Of a stretch of DNA of 64,000 nucleotides, positions 56,060 to 63,631 are shown one piece after another. The stretch spans positions 1 through 64,000 of the forward strand of contig JAUXTU010000015.1 in NCBI GenBank assembly GCA_030679145.1, read 5' to 3'. Made by a program: the position numbers and the translations under genes. Origin of the DNA: Bacteroidota bacterium (GTDB taxonomy: Bacteria; Bacteroidota; Ignavibacteria; UBA10030; UBA8401). Position 1 is the stretch's first letter, and each line of letters starts with the position of its first letter. The notes under the pieces are model-generated. The model had not been told where the DNA came from. It did no database searches and saw only the letters and a program-made list of their open reading frames with translations.

Positions 56060-57115
56060 TCACTGTATAAGCGGTTCCTGCTGACTGATACAGTGCAGTG
56101 TTCCCAATCCCCACACAAGATCAATACAGTCAATGCCGATCACTTTGCGGTCAGGAAATTGCGATTGAATAATGGTGAGTGCTTTTAAATCGTTGGGATG
56201 ATTGAAGACCGGAACGATCACAAATCCGTTGCCGATGAGAAAATTCCCGTAGCTTGCAGGAAGCCGTTGTCCGTCGTACGCAACGTAGCCGGGCATTGGC
56301 AGTTCAATAATTTTAAATGGTTTATTGTCCTGATCGGTAAGCGTGCGAAGCAGTTTCAAATTCTCTTGAAGGATTTCGTAGTTTCCATCCTGCGGGTCTT
56401 CTTCAATACATGTAACAATGGTGGAAGGATTAACGAAACGGGAAAGATCATCAATATGCCCGTCCGTATCGTCCCCAACAATACCGTCGTTCAGCCAGAG
56501 AATTTTTTCCTGTCCGTAATATTCTTTCAGATATGTTTCGATCTGTTCTTGATTGAGATGGGGATTTCTATTTTCATTCAATAAACATGCTTTTGTAGTG
56601 AGCAGGCATCCTTTGCCGTTCACGTCGATTGCGCCCCCCTCCATCACAATTCCCGGATAAAAAACAGGAACGTTATAATGCTCCGCGATCTTTGTCGGCA
56701 CAACATCATCCAGATCGAACGGCGGATATTTGTTTCCCCACGCATTGTATCCCCAATCCACGATCGCAAGTTTATCTTTTGCGTTCGGGTTCACGACAAA
56801 TGACGGACCGTGATCTCTGCACCACGCATCATTCGTTGGAATTTTATATAACGCAAATCGATCTTCCGGAACACCTGCAAGGATCAATCTCGATTTCACA
56901 TCCTCGAACATCTCATCATCCTTTACATTGATGTTCACCTTTTGAAATCGTGCAATCGTCCGCACAATGTTAGTATAGATGTACGGAACAGGTTCAAATT
57001 TATCGGGCCACGATTCCAGTTTGTGTGCCCACGAAAGCCACGTTGCAGTCTGCGGTTCCCATTCAGCGGGAAATCTGTAACCAAGTTGTTTTGGAGTTTT
57101 CTTTTCAATTATCAT
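56060..57115 (-). CDS. aguA: Agmatine deiminase
   Basis: 351 residues. It hydrolyses agmatine to N-carbamoylputrescine and ammonia. The guanidine-modifying fold residues are present: NDAWCRDHGP, MEGGAIDVNG, DGHIDDLSRF and the catalytic Cys 342 in GLGTLHCISQQEP. It works with the amidase AguB encoded upstream, giving putrescine from arginine-derived agmatine. A four-helix-bundle gene separates the two, and an inverted repeat lies just before its start codon. Confidence 0.94.
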   Translation of the reverse strand: MIIEKKTPKQLGYRFPAEWEPQTATWLSWAHKLESWPDKFEPVPYIYTNIVRTIARFQKVNINVKDDEMFEDVKSRLILAGVPEDRFALYKIPTNDAWCRDHGPSFVVNPNAKDKLAIVDWGYNAWGNKYPPFDLDDVVPTKIAEHYNVPVFYPGIVMEGGAIDVNGKGCLLTTKACLLNENRNPHLNQEQIETYLKEYYGQEKILWLNDGIVGDDTDGHIDDLSRFVNPSTIVTCIEEDPQDGNYEILQENLKLLRTLTDQDNKPFKIIELPMPGYVAYDGQRLPASYGNFLIGNGFVIVPVFNHPNDLKALTIIQSQFPDRKVIGIDCIDLVWGLGTLHCISQQEPLIQ

Positions 57116-57117
57116 TG

Positions 57118-57130
57118 ACCAATTACCAAT
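57118..57130. repeat. Left inverted repeat flanking the four-helix-bundle gene
   Basis: ACCAATTACCAAT here is the exact inverse complement of ATTGGTAATTGGT at 57502-57514, on the other side of the small gene. It lies directly upstream of the aguA start codon. Confidence 0.7.
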
Positions 57131-57139
57131 AACCAGTTA

Positions 57140-57502
57140 TTATTTATCGTTAATTCGGGTGGTTTTTAAGATTGCAAAGAGAATTTTAGAGAGCTCATCA
57201 CAATCATTATAAAGACTATCAAATAATTTTGCTTCAATAAAATCGGTTTCGTGAAGCAAGGAAAGCCAATATTTTGTTTCTAATGATTCTTTGTACGAGA
57301 TAGAAATTTTTGCCGAAAAATCATGATTTGAAATTGCACCATTTGCTTCTGCTACATTAGCTCCAATTGAAGTTCCGCTTTTTAATATTTGTTTAGAAAG
57401 AACAAAATCTTTCTTTTCTTGATTGAGAAATTGATATAATTTCACGATCCTTTTTGAAAAAGCGAAAGATTTTTTTGCCAGAACATTATCTTTTCTGTTC
57501 AT
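57140..57502 (-). CDS. Four helix bundle protein (23S rRNA intervening-sequence family)
   Basis: 120 residues, all helical. VLAKKSFAFSKRIVKLYQFL, FVLSKQILKSGTSIGANVAEA and SYKESLETKYWLSLLHETDF match the 23S rRNA intervening-sequence/S23 ribosomal-type four-helix bundle family. Members form oligomeric bundles of unknown function, occur free in genomes and often sit beside short repeats. Here it splits the aguB-aguA pair and is bounded by a 13-bp inverted repeat, suggesting insertion as a cassette. Confidence 0.85.
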   Translation of the reverse strand: MNRKDNVLAKKSFAFSKRIVKLYQFLNQEKKDFVLSKQILKSGTSIGANVAEANGAISNHDFSAKISISYKESLETKYWLSLLHETDFIEAKLFDSLYNDCDELSKILFAILKTTRINDK

Positions 57503-57526
57503 TGGTAATTGGTTATTGCTAATTGT
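57502..57526. repeat. Right inverted repeat flanking the four-helix-bundle gene
   Basis: ATTGGTAATTGGT followed by TATTGCTAATTG, an imperfect second unit. It overlaps the start codon of the four-helix-bundle gene and abuts the end of aguB. Confidence 0.7.
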
Positions 57527-57528
57527 AT

Positions 57529-58401
57529 TCAGTCAATGAAACGTTTTGTGAGGTCAGAATAGGCATCAATTCTTCTATCACGCAGGAATGGCCAATGCAT
57601 TCGTGTTGAATTGGATTTTGCGAGGTCAACTGCAACAACATTCACTTCTTCTTTATCGTGGGAAGCCTTGAAAAGAATTTCTCCTTGATTTCCTGCAACA
57701 AATGAGTTTCCCCAGAACGTTTGATTGCCTTCATGCCCGACACGGTTCACTGATACAACGGGAATGCCATTTGCAATTGCGTGTGAACGCTGGATTGTTT
57801 CCCATGCATCATGCTGTTTTTTATTCACAGCAGTATCCTCGCCGTCCGCCCAGCCGATTGCCGTAGGATAGAAAAGAATTTCCGCGCCGGTCAATGCCGT
57901 CAATCGAGCCGCTTCCGGATACCATTGGTCCCAGCAGATCAGCACGCCAAGCTTTCCAAATTGTGTTGTGAATGATTTGAATCCGAGATCGCCGGGAGTA
58001 AAATAAAATTTTTCGTAGTACGCAGGATCATCCGGAATATGCATCTTGCGGTATATTCCAAGATACGATCCGTCAGCATCGATCACAGCGGCGGTGTTAT
58101 GATATAAACCCTCTGCACGTTTTTCAAACAATGATGCAATAATAACAACACCAAGTTCTTTTGCAATCGGCTGAAGAAGGTCGGTTGATTTTCCGGGAAT
58201 AGCTTCCGCAAGTTTGAACGGTGCGTAATCTTCTTTATCACAAAAATATAATGACGTAAACAATTCTTGAAGACAAACAACGTTCGCTCCCTTTGCCGCC
58301 GCTTCTCTGATCCCTTTAACAGCCTTTGCCATATTTGAAGCAGTATCGTTTGTGCAGCTTGTTTGTACAAGACCAATATTGACGATTCGATTATCGCTCA
58401 T
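57529..58401 (-). CDS. aguB: N-carbamoylputrescine amidase
   Basis: 290 residues, nitrilase superfamily. The catalytic triad is visible: Glu 46 (VVCLQELF), Lys 119 (GIYRKMHIPDDP) and Cys 156 (GVLICWDQWYPE). It hydrolyses N-carbamoylputrescine to putrescine, CO2 and ammonia. The pairing with aguA downstream makes the assignment strong. ATG 58401 (MSDNRIVNIG) is preferred over the longer frame, which overlaps the fabF gene. Confidence 0.94.
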   Translation of the reverse strand: MSDNRIVNIGLVQTSCTNDTASNMAKAVKGIREAAAKGANVVCLQELFTSLYFCDKEDYAPFKLAEAIPGKSTDLLQPIAKELGVVIIASLFEKRAEGLYHNTAAVIDADGSYLGIYRKMHIPDDPAYYEKFYFTPGDLGFKSFTTQFGKLGVLICWDQWYPEAARLTALTGAEILFYPTAIGWADGEDTAVNKKQHDAWETIQRSHAIANGIPVVSVNRVGHEGNQTFWGNSFVAGNQGEILFKASHDKEEVNVVAVDLAKSNSTRMHWPFLRDRRIDAYSDLTKRFID

Positions 58402-58412
58402 AGTATTATTTT

Positions 58413-59645
58413 CTATGCCTTCCCAAAACAAATTGATGCGTTTGTTCCGCCGAAACCAAATCCGTTCGAAAGTGCGTAGCGTATCTCCTTTTTCCGTGCA
58501 ACATTTGGAATGTAATCAAGGTCGCACTGCGGATCAGGATTTTCCAGATTGATTGTCGGCGGAATGATCCCCTCTTTCAACGCAAGAATTGTCATCACCG
58601 CTTCAACTGCGCCGGCACCGCCGAGCAAATGTCCGTGCATTGATTTTGTTGAGCTGACCATGATTTTTTTTGAATGTTCTCCAAACAATCGTTTCACGGC
58701 AATTGTTTCTGCAATATCGCCAAGCCCTGTGGATGTTCCGTGTGCGTTGATATAGTCTATATCATTCGGTTGTAATCCGGAATGCTGCACCGCCAATTTC
58801 ATTGCACGCATTGCACCGTCGCCGTCTTCCGGCGGAGCAGTGAAGTGATATGCATCTGCTGTCATTCCAACACCAAGAATTCGAGCATAGATTTTCGCTC
58901 CGCGTTCTTTCGCATGTTCTTCTTCTTCAATAACAAATACTCCCGCACCTTCACCAAGAACAAAGCCGTCCCGATCTTTATCAAACGGACGTGAAGCTCG
59001 TTCAGGTTCATTGTTTCGTTTGCTCATTGCGCGCGCAGCACAGAATCCTGCTATACCAATTTCGGTAATGGATGCTTCAGCTCCGCCAACGATCATTACA
59101 TCAACATCTCCACGCTGGATTGCGTGAAAACCATCCGCAATTGCATGGTTGCTTGTTGCACACGCAGATACAACGCCGTAATTAATTCCCTTTGCACCAA
59201 TTCGAATTGCAAGTAATCCAGAGATCATATTGATAATAACCGCGGGAATAAAAAAAGGAGAGACCTGTTTTTGTCCCCCTGCTTCCAATTTGATCGCCGT
59301 ATGACTGATTCCAATTAGTCCGCCCGCACCTGAACCGATGATGATACCGACTCGTTCAGCATTCTCAGGAACGATTTTTAATCCCGAGTCAGCAAGGGCA
59401 TCAAGACCGGCACCAATCCCAAATTGTACGCAAAGGTCCCAGCGGTTGACCTCTTTTGCATCAAAATATTTTTTTGCATCAAAACCCTTCACTTCGGCGG
59501 CGATTTGGGTAGTAAACCGCTCTTTTTCAAATTTTGTAATGTATCCGACACCGGATATTCCGGCAATGGCATTTTTCCACGATTCTTCCACGGAAAGACC
59601 AAGCGGAGAGATCAAACCCATTCCTGTAACAACAACATTTCGCAT
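58413..59645 (-). CDS. fabF: 3-oxoacyl-[acyl-carrier-protein] synthase II
   Basis: 410 residues, condensing enzyme of fatty acid synthesis. The Cys-His-His triad is intact: Cys 162 (VVSACATSNHAI), His 302 (INAHGTST) and His 339 (KSMHGHLLGGAG, with the conserved Lys 334). It elongates acyl-ACP with malonyl-ACP. No acpP lies next to it, unlike many genomes. It starts about 260 bp downstream of the bufD-like DoxX gene, and aguB follows 11 bp after its stop. Confidence 0.95.
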   Translation of the reverse strand: MRNVVVTGMGLISPLGLSVEESWKNAIAGISGVGYITKFEKERFTTQIAAEVKGFDAKKYFDAKEVNRWDLCVQFGIGAGLDALADSGLKIVPENAERVGIIIGSGAGGLIGISHTAIKLEAGGQKQVSPFFIPAVIINMISGLLAIRIGAKGINYGVVSACATSNHAIADGFHAIQRGDVDVMIVGGAEASITEIGIAGFCAARAMSKRNNEPERASRPFDKDRDGFVLGEGAGVFVIEEEEHAKERGAKIYARILGVGMTADAYHFTAPPEDGDGAMRAMKLAVQHSGLQPNDIDYINAHGTSTGLGDIAETIAVKRLFGEHSKKIMVSSTKSMHGHLLGGAGAVEAVMTILALKEGIIPPTINLENPDPQCDLDYIPNVARKKEIRYALSNGFGFGGTNASICFGKA

Positions 59646-59797
59646 AAAGGCACCTTAAAAATGATGGTAGAAGATAAAGAAAATTTTGAAGTTGAACAAG
59701 AAAAGCATTTCTCTTGTTTCTGATTATGTAAAATAGGATGTAATACGCAAAAAAATAGATTTTGGTGACACAGGGTTAAAAAAAGAGGAAATGGTTG

Positions 59798-59823
59798 TAC
59801 CTTCCGATGATATCCGGAAGGTA
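59798..59823. repeat. TACCTTCCG ... CGGAAGGTA hairpin
   Basis: TACCTTCCGATGATATCCGGAAGGTA forms a stem of about 10 bp. On the minus strand it lies between the DoxX gene stop and fabF, with a CTTTTTTT run about 20 nt further, so it could help end the bufferin-like operon. It is a diverged relative of the AACCTTC palindromes. Confidence 0.55.
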
Positions 59824-59902
59824 ACGAAGAAGGATGCTGAGGAATGATCCATCTTGAAATTTCTGTCAAAAGGGATTGTTAAACCGGAACGACAGAAAAA
59901 TT

Positions 59903-60385
59903 TTATGTCTTGTTGTTACGAAATCGTTTCAAAAATCCGTCTACAGAAAAATTCCCCGCTCCAAATATCAGAATGATAAATGATGCCAACAAATGATTGA
60001 ACGGCGTTGCCGCTACAAACGATTCTGTGTCCGAAAAAATATTCGTCAATGCTTCACGGTCATCGGTTGCATATGCCATACTTAAGATGATAATGAGCGG
60101 AAGTGTAAAATATCTCGAGCCGAATCCGATCATTAATAATATTCCACAGATCAATTCTGTTGAACCCGCTGCAATGGCATTAAGATACGGGAATGGAATG
60201 TTCAGCGAAGTGAAAAATTCTGTTGTTCCTTCAAGATTATTTAGTTTTCCCAATCCTGTTTGAAAAAAATCATAACCCCAATACAAACGGATCAATAATA
60301 ATAACGGGTGTTGTGCATATGAAAGAATGTTTGTATAAGCAGAATGAAATTTATCTGCGAGCGGTAATAATGTTGTTTTCATCAT
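59903..60385 (-). CDS. DoxX-family membrane protein (HvfD/BufD-like)
   Basis: 160 residues with four membrane helices (about 28-45, 62-90, 95-115 and 130-150). LIRLYWGYDFFQTGLGKL near the start and AAGSTELICGILLMIGFGSRY in the middle are the DoxX signature. In HvfABCD/bufferin clusters such a protein is the fourth component, of unknown biochemical role but possibly redox-linked. It is the last gene of the operon, 50 bp downstream of the DUF2063 gene. Confidence 0.85.
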   Translation of the reverse strand: MMKTTLLPLADKFHSAYTNILSYAQHPLLLLIRLYWGYDFFQTGLGKLNNLEGTTEFFTSLNIPFPYLNAIAAGSTELICGILLMIGFGSRYFTLPLIIILSMAYATDDREALTNIFSDTESFVAATPFNHLLASFIILIFGAGNFSVDGFLKRFRNNKT

Positions 60386-60435
60386 GGAATATTAATCTTT
60401 TGCGTCTTTAGTGTTTTTGCGGTGAAAAAATCTTG

Positions 60436-61278
60436 TTAACGAAGTTTTATTTTTGAAAAATATCCGCTACTTACCCACTCGTTGAACCATTCAAATAACT
60501 TCTGCTGCAATTCTTCCTGCGAATCAGGAAATTGTTCAACAAGCAATGCAATGGATTCGCTAAATGTTTTTCGCGAAACCAATGCGCTCAATAAAAAATA
60601 TTGTTGAGAAGAAAGAATATCCCAATATGTTCGGTATGTCTTTCGATAGACAACTACAAATGTTCTTTCATTTTTTATTTCAGGAACAGTCACTTCTTCA
60701 ATCACAGCATCAAGATATTCGCACACATTATGATCGAACTCAAGCATTTCTAATGCTGCAATAGGAATAAGAATCGCATGTTCCCATTGATCTGGTTGAA
60801 CCGAGGCTATTTCTTGTTGATGTACGATCGGCGATTCTTCAGCATCCATATTATTGGTGATGGAAAGCTCAAGCCGCGAGAGATCGTAAAGAAATGCTTT
60901 GTTACGCAGATCTGTTTCTTGAATGAACTGCGGAAAATATCTGCCGAGATGATTCAATGTATAACTGTGTGATGGAAATTTCTTTACATATTCTTCCGCA
61001 ACAATTCGATCAAATTCGAATTCTCCTAATACATTTTTAACTCCGGGATAATCAATTGCCATTGATTCCGTCATTCGAAGAAAGAACATTTTGCGATAGA
61101 TTCCAATCCGTTCGACAGGAGTCAATGTCTTTGATGGAAGCACATTGGCATACGCTTCGTCAAACGGCAATTCCTTTTGTGCCTGTTCGGAGTTCCACGC
61201 TTCGTCATTTGTTCCCGGATGCTCAATCACGCTTTGCATCCAGCGCTGTATAGTGGTAAGAGGAATATTATTTTCCAT
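60436..61278 (-). CDS. DUF2063 RiPP partner protein (HvfC/BufC-like)
   Basis: 280 residues. The N-terminal DUF2063 domain (about 5-105) carries the family block RIGIYRKMFFLRMTESMAID YPGVKNVLG (split here) and HLGRYFPQFI. The C-terminal half is alpha/beta (ILIPIAALEMLEFD, ERTFVVVYRKTYRTYWDIL). In known MNIO systems such proteins bind the precursor leader and deliver it to the DUF692 enzyme. Cytoplasmic. It lies 20 bp downstream of the barrel gene and upstream of DoxX, as expected for a HvfABCD-type operon. Confidence 0.85.
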   Translation of the reverse strand: MENNIPLTTIQRWMQSVIEHPGTNDEAWNSEQAQKELPFDEAYANVLPSKTLTPVERIGIYRKMFFLRMTESMAIDYPGVKNVLGEFEFDRIVAEEYVKKFPSHSYTLNHLGRYFPQFIQETDLRNKAFLYDLSRLELSITNNMDAEESPIVHQQEIASVQPDQWEHAILIPIAALEMLEFDHNVCEYLDAVIEEVTVPEIKNERTFVVVYRKTYRTYWDILSSQQYFLLSALVSRKTFSESIALLVEQFPDSQEELQQKLFEWFNEWVSSGYFSKIKLR

Positions 61279-61298
61279 TGAACAAATTGTAGTATATG

Positions 61299-62213
61299 TT
61301 AAAAAGTTGTTTGGTACTCTGTTGCAACTATATAACTCCGCGTTAACCCATCAGGTCGTATAGAACGTGTTTGAACAGGGAAACCAGCGCTCACTTCTAT
61401 GCGGTCTGTCTGATTGAGTGAATATGTACAATACAGATTCATATTAACGGTTGTTCCCTTCGAACCGGTTATTGTCAGATCGGATCCGCTGATTGTCGTA
61501 TATGAATCATCTGCAAGATGATAAATTGGTAAAATACTTGGCGTAAGAACGATAGTTGAATTTATACGAATAGGATATGAGATACGAATCAAAAGATCTC
61601 CGCTTCGTTTATAGTTATTCGTTGATGTAAATTTTCTGAATTCTGAATTAACCGGATAATCTTCTTTGAAGAACCGATTCTTGTTCTGCGATAGCGGCTG
61701 TTGAAGAGCGGCAACCATATTTATTCCGTGGAATTGACTCCCAACTCCAAGGAGAAGATCAACCGTTCCCAGACTTGATTGATAATCCATTGGAAGACTT
61801 AATCCATTAACCTCTGTATTCCCACCACTCAACGGAATTTTTAATCCAAGCGTAATAGTATTTGAGTTTTGGAGTGAATATGTTGCACTGAAAAATATAT
61901 CCGACAATCCTGATCTCTGAGTGGATTCGCCGCGCTGCGAGAGGAATGACAATTTAACATCACATCGAACATCATCGTTCAACACCCTGCCATATTCCGC
62001 ATACCCACTATACACCGCAACATTGTTATCTGCCTTACCGTGTAAAAGACCGAATGCGAAACGATTGTTTTTGTCGATTGCAATTGAGTCATCAGTGTGA
62101 GGCTTAAGACTATTAACAGTACAAAATCCTGCGTCACTACATCCTTGTGCATGAGCATGTTGTGCGATGAAAAAGAGCAATGCAAGAATAAATAATCGAA
62201 TCTGTTTGAGCAT
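61299..62213 (-). CDS. Outer-membrane barrel-like protein embedded in the bufferin-like operon
   Basis: 304 residues with signal peptide MLKQIRLFILALLFFIAQHAHAQ. The mature N-terminus GCSDAGFCT has two cysteines, possibly metal-binding or a disulfide. The rest alternates polar and hydrophobic residues with Gly/Tyr (DIFFSATYSLQNSNTITLGL, DLLLGVGSQFHGINMVAAL) and ends YQTTF with a terminal Phe, as in outer-membrane barrels of the phenol-degradation-protein/transporter type. It lies 16 bp downstream of the MNIO gene and 21 bp upstream of DUF2063, so it is part of the operon. A transport channel for the peptide or its metal is inferred. Confidence 0.72.
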   Translation of the reverse strand: MLKQIRLFILALLFFIAQHAHAQGCSDAGFCTVNSLKPHTDDSIAIDKNNRFAFGLLHGKADNNVAVYSGYAEYGRVLNDDVRCDVKLSFLSQRGESTQRSGLSDIFFSATYSLQNSNTITLGLKIPLSGGNTEVNGLSLPMDYQSSLGTVDLLLGVGSQFHGINMVAALQQPLSQNKNRFFKEDYPVNSEFRKFTSTNNYKRSGDLLIRISYPIRINSTIVLTPSILPIYHLADDSYTTISGSDLTITGSKGTTVNMNLYCTYSLNQTDRIEVSAGFPVQTRSIRPDGLTRSYIVATEYQTTF

Positions 62214-62228
62214 TTTTTATGATAGACA

Positions 62229-63164
62229 CTACAGTTTATGACTCATAGAATTGACCAATTCATTCTTCTCAACCGGCGTTAAACGCATTTTCGGTGCAAT
62301 GGTTGGTCTTGGAAGATTCATCATAGTCGGATCAGGTTTTTCATTCCGATATTTTTTAGCTTTAAGCGCTTCTTCATGAACCACATCAAATTCGGGAATA
62401 TCTTCATCCCATTCCAACAGCGTATTTCTTCCACCGGTTCGCTGATATGCGTAGCGGTATAATTCCCACACAGCATCGATCACATGATCGTTGTGAGTAT
62501 CGAGAATATGCGTTCCTTTGTTCGTATGTCCGGCCAAGTGATATTGGCAGACGAGCGACGGATCAATTCTGTCGATAAATTCTTTGGAGTCAAAATCATG
62601 ATTATATGCGCTCACGTAAATATTATTCACGTCCATCAGCATTCCGCATTGCGATTCTTCCATCAACCGCGCATGAAATTCCCATTCACTCATGGATGAT
62701 GAGGCGAATTGCGCGTAGGTGGAAACATTCTCCAGCACTAACGGACGTTCCATGAATTCCATCACCTGTTTTGCTTTGTTCACAATGTGTTTCAATGATT
62801 CTTCGGTGTACGGGATCGGAAGAAGATCGTGAACGTTGTGTGCATTCACCCCGGTCCAGCAAAGATGGTCGGAGATGTATGGAGATTTCACGCGGTCGGC
62901 GAGTGCTTTTAACAATTTTAAGTATTCAAAATTTACCGGATCGCTGCTTCCGATGGAAAGTGAAACGCCATGAAGTACAATTGGATATCGTTCTGCAATC
63001 TTATCCAAAACATATCGCACCCGTCCGCCGGATTCGAGATATGTTTCGGAGATCACTTCGAACCAGTCAACGCTCGGATTGTTTTCTAAGATATAATTGT
63101 AATGAACGCTGCGCAGTCCAACACCAAATCCAAAATCAGATAAGTTCCATTTATTAGCAGTCAT
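62229..63164 (-). CDS. DUF692/MNIO multinuclear iron enzyme (HvfB/BufB-like RiPP maturase)
   Basis: 311 residues, TIM-barrel DUF692 family. Metal-ligand regions are visible: His 65 (VLHGVSL), Asp 99/His 100 (YISDHLCW), Glu 145/Asn 146 (LENVS), Asp 178/Asn 180-181 (MDVNN), His 189, His 209/213 (YHLAGH), Asp 222/His 224 (DTHND) and Glu 251 (LLEWDEDI). MNIO enzymes use several iron ions and oxygen to modify cysteines in peptide precursors, for example to oxazolone/thioamide or thiooxazole. ATG 63164 (MTANKWNL) is preferred over 63179. It lies just downstream of the Cys-rich precursor gene. Confidence 0.93.
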   Translation of the reverse strand: MTANKWNLSDFGFGVGLRSVHYNYILENNPSVDWFEVISETYLESGGRVRYVLDKIAERYPIVLHGVSLSIGSSDPVNFEYLKLLKALADRVKSPYISDHLCWTGVNAHNVHDLLPIPYTEESLKHIVNKAKQVMEFMERPLVLENVSTYAQFASSSMSEWEFHARLMEESQCGMLMDVNNIYVSAYNHDFDSKEFIDRIDPSLVCQYHLAGHTNKGTHILDTHNDHVIDAVWELYRYAYQRTGGRNTLLEWDEDIPEFDVVHEEALKAKKYRNEKPDPTMMNLPRPTIAPKMRLTPVEKNELVNSMSHKL

Positions 63165-63248
63165 GTATTTTTCTCTCAACGTTAGAAGAACAAAGCCGTG
63201 GTAAGCGGCTCAGTTCTTGAACAACAATGGTTCGTGGTACGGGAAATA

Positions 63249-63554
63249 TTACATCGGTTTTTTGTCGCCCATTTTTGTTGAATCCATACCGCTGCAGCTA
63301 TCTTTTGATTTTGTGCTGTCTTTGCCCGTGCAACTGTCTTTCCCTTTGCAGCCGTCTTTCCCCTTACAACCGTCTTTTGCTTTTTTCATATCTTTTCCTT
63401 TACAGCCGTCTTTGCCGCTGCAGCCGTCTTTCTTTGCTTCTTTTTTAGCTTTAGCTTTTGCAGGTGCTTTGTCTTGAGCATTGGCAATTGATCCGCTCAA
63501 TAAACCGGCAACTGCGGCGGTCATCAATAATTTGGAAAATGTGTTTGTTTTCAT
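63249..63554 (-). CDS. Bufferin/HvfA-like RiPP precursor with hexad-spaced cysteines
   Basis: 101 residues. A Sec signal peptide (ending SIANAQ, residue 27) serves as N-terminal leader. The core is Lys/Asp/Gly-rich with six cysteines at 45, 51, 63, 69, 75 and 87, each in a D-[GS]-C-x-G-[KM]-D unit. The spacing is always 6 or 12, so all lie on one six-residue register with two degenerate units (near 57 and 81). Bufferins and HvfA use EGKCG instead. A strong AAGGAG precedes ATG 63554. The DUF692 gene follows. The likely product is a modified periplasmic or secreted metal-binding peptide. Confidence 0.87.
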   Translation of the reverse strand: MKTNTFSKLLMTAAVAGLLSGSIANAQDKAPAKAKAKKEAKKDGCSGKDGCKGKDMKKAKDGCKGKDGCKGKDSCTGKDSTKSKDSCSGMDSTKMGDKKPM

Positions 63555-63559
63555 AACAA

Positions 63560-63609
63560 CTCCTTTGGATGATTAGTGAAAAATTAATTTAATGAAACAG
63601 ACAATTATA
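63560..63609 (-). promoter_or_regulatory. Possible promoter -10 and strong RBS of the precursor gene
   Basis: AAGGAG lies at 63560-63565 (as CTCCTT on plus), six bases before ATG 63554. A TATAAT hexamer is found at 63609-63604 on the minus strand, but without a good -35 at normal spacing. This may allow separate expression of the precursor from the upstream heme gene. Weak evidence for the promoter, strong for the RBS. Confidence 0.4.
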
Positions 63610-63631
63610 TCTTTAATAGGGTCAATTTTTT

